Origin: an uncultured Acetatifactor sp.
GTDB lineage: Bacteria; Bacillota; Clostridia; Lachnospirales; Lachnospiraceae
NCBI GenBank assembly: GCA_910577035.1
Contig: CAJTKW010000048.1
Coordinates: forward strand, 1 to 31,042
DNA: 31,042 bases
Direction of reading: 5' to 3'
Below, in pieces: positions 30,146 to 31,042 of the stretch (positions are counted from its first letter, which is position 1; every line of letters starts with the position of its first letter). The position numbers and the translations under genes are program-made. The notes below the pieces were generated by a model. The model had not been told where the DNA came from. It worked only from the letters and a program-made list of their open reading frames with translations, and ran no database searches.

Positions 30146-30850
30146 ATGAGTGAGAGAGCAAAGGGTGGAATTGTTCTGATTTACGGAGAGGAAGGCGCTT
30201 CCGAAGCGCTGGAATGTATGATAAAGGGCTGCGGCTTTGGCGTGGAGAGGCTGAACAGGAAGGAGGAACTGGCAGAGCGGTTTTCCGGGGATGACGCGGT
30301 ACTTTTACTGTTTGACTTTCAGACGGAGGCAGGAGATGATGCGGCAGCGCTGGGGCTGCTGGCTGAATTAAGGGAAGGCTGTCGGAAACCAATCATTGCC
30401 ATCGTGGACAAAGAGAGAACCATGCTGCGGATCCTGGCGCTGAATGCCGGGGCGGATGATCTGCTGGACAGCGAGTGTTCCAGCCTGGAAAGCCTTGCCC
30501 GGATTCAGGCGCAGATCCGCTGTTATCACCGGCTTGTGGGAGAAGAGCATTCCCACCTTATGAAAATGGATGATCTGGAGGTGGACGATAAGGCTAAGCT
30601 GGTCAAGGTAAAAGGAAATAAGGTAAAGCTGACCCCTACAGAGTATAAGATCCTGCATCTTCTCATGGAACATCCCGGACGTGTCCTTTCCAATAAACAG
30701 ATTTATGAGAGCATCTGGAAGATGGCGCCTATCGGCGCAGATAACACGGTAGCGGTGCATATCCGCCACATCAGGGAAAAGATAGAAGAGAATCCCCAGG
30801 ATCCCCGCTATCTCCATGTGGTCTGGGGCCAGGGCTACAAGGTGGGATAA
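30146..30850 (+). CDS. OmpR/PhoB-type response regulator with degenerate receiver
   Basis: This is a 234-residue protein. The C-terminal winged-helix DNA-binding domain (about 135-232: VKGNKVKLTPTEYKILHLL, LSNKQIYESIW, VAVHIRHIREKIEENP, VWGQGYKVG) is clear and intact. The N-terminal receiver is altered: the acidic pair that binds Mg is replaced (LIYGEEG instead of VVDDE), the loop after the presumed acceptor Asp57 reads DFQTEAG instead of DxMMPxxDG, and the switch Thr/Ser is Val87. Phosphorylation is thus doubtful; it may work without it. ATG 30146 is chosen, with AAGGA about 12 nt upstream; the TTG at 30125 has no good site. No sensor kinase follows within the window. Confidence 0.85.
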   Translation: MSERAKGGIVLIYGEEGASEALECMIKGCGFGVERLNRKEELAERFSGDDAVLLLFDFQTEAGDDAAALGLLAELREGCRKPIIAIVDKERTMLRILALNAGADDLLDSECSSLESLARIQAQIRCYHRLVGEEHSHLMKMDDLEVDDKAKLVKVKGNKVKLTPTEYKILHLLMEHPGRVLSNKQIYESIWKMAPIGADNTVAVHIRHIREKIEENPQDPRYLHVVWGQGYKVG

Positions 30851-30888
30851 GGAAATACGCAGAGATTATGGAAATGAATAAGCGCTTG

Positions 30889-30897
30889 TGGTATAAT
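30889..30897 (+). promoter_or_regulatory. Extended -10 promoter before a structured non-coding stretch
   Basis: TGG-TATAAT (30889-30897) is a perfect extended -10. TGGAAA (30869-30874) at 17-bp spacing is a partial -35. Transcription would start near 30904 and run into the hairpins described next. Confidence 0.5.
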
Positions 30898-30913
30898 GTC
30901 CGTACAGGGCAGA

Positions 30914-30976
30914 GTCAAGCGGTCAAAGAGGCATATGTCGAGCTTGCTCGGGCAGATGCCTCTTTGACCATTTGAC
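30914..30976 (+). repeat. Long imperfect inverted repeat (structured RNA or terminator-like element)
   Basis: GGTCAAAGAGGCAT (30921-30934) pairs perfectly with ATGCCTCTTTGACC (30956-30969). An outer GTCAA/TTGAC helix (30914-30918 with 30972-30976) and an inner CGAGC/GCTCG hairpin (30939-30950) extend it. There is no T-tract. The region codes for no protein I can support. Confidence 0.7.
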
Positions 30977-30987
30977 GAGCGAAGCGA

Positions 30988-31012
30988 CCCCGGCCGCCTC
31001 CGGCGGCCGGGG
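30988..31012 (+). repeat. GC-rich perfect hairpin near the right edge
   Basis: CCCCGGCCGCC (30988-30998) and GGCGGCCGGGG (31002-31012) form an 11-bp GC-only stem with a TCC loop. The remaining 30 bases to the edge are also GC-rich and partly self-complementary. No gene is seen from 30851 to the end. Confidence 0.7.
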
Positions 31013-31042
31013 CTCTGCCCGGAAGCTCCCCGGAAGCGGGCG

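Overview
The window looks like a chromosomal segment of a spore-forming Clostridia bacterium, most likely a Lachnospiraceae member. The reasons are three stage V sporulation (spoVA) genes, strong GGAGG-type ribosome binding sites, GTG starts, a GntR/ABC/DUF6449-type export module, a GHKL sensor kinase, and long Cys-rich secreted proteins of the kind common in gut Firmicutes. This is inferred from gene content; no rRNA or tRNA gene was seen. Coding density is high and base composition is fairly even, apart from an AT-rich patch near 24.94-25.10 kb.

Layout: 0-3.7 kb (+) has a membrane GHKL sensor kinase, then three tightly spaced genes of unknown function (Tyr/Gly-rich protein, FliD-tail-like protein, conserved hypothetical). 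3.75-4.87 kb (-) is an apparently cytoplasmic pectin methylesterase. 5.0-8.96 kb (+) has secA and prfB, separated by a hairpin that belongs to a small dispersed repeat. 8.9-10.75 kb (-) is a three-gene operon (two-helix membrane protein, HExxH SprA-like protein, DUF975 membrane protein) with a good promoter. 11.0-13.0 kb (+) is a hybrid PAS sensor kinase with its own receiver. 13.1-16.7 kb (+) is tex, preceded by an unusual array of 18-bp repeats, and a PAP2 phosphatase. 16.8-18.3 kb (-) is a GH13 glucosidase with a palindromic LacI/CcpA-type operator.

18.5-24.9 kb holds sporulation and surface genes: spoVAB-spoVAA in the reverse of the Bacillus order, a YitT membrane protein (-), two tandem paralogous secreted Cys-rich proteins (the first with a strong promoter, biased codons and a textbook terminator), and an isolated spoVAC with a candidate forespore promoter. 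25.0-26.3 kb has a nuclease-gene remnant and a YbhN-type flippase-like membrane protein (-). 26.5-30.1 kb is an autoregulated YtrA-type GntR/ABC/permease operon with a matching AGTGTA-N13-TACACT operator; the permease gene is split by an apparent 2-bp CT insertion. 30.1-30.85 kb is an orphan response regulator with a degenerate receiver. The window ends in a promoter-preceded, highly structured non-coding stretch.

Most of the window is housekeeping or recognisable accessory content. The best leads for something undescribed are the 18-bp repeat array before tex, the 1.8-3.7 kb gene trio, the paired surface proteins beside split spoVA genes, the dispersed hairpin repeat, and the structured element at the right end. 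No defence system, CRISPR array, intact transposon or prophage was seen.
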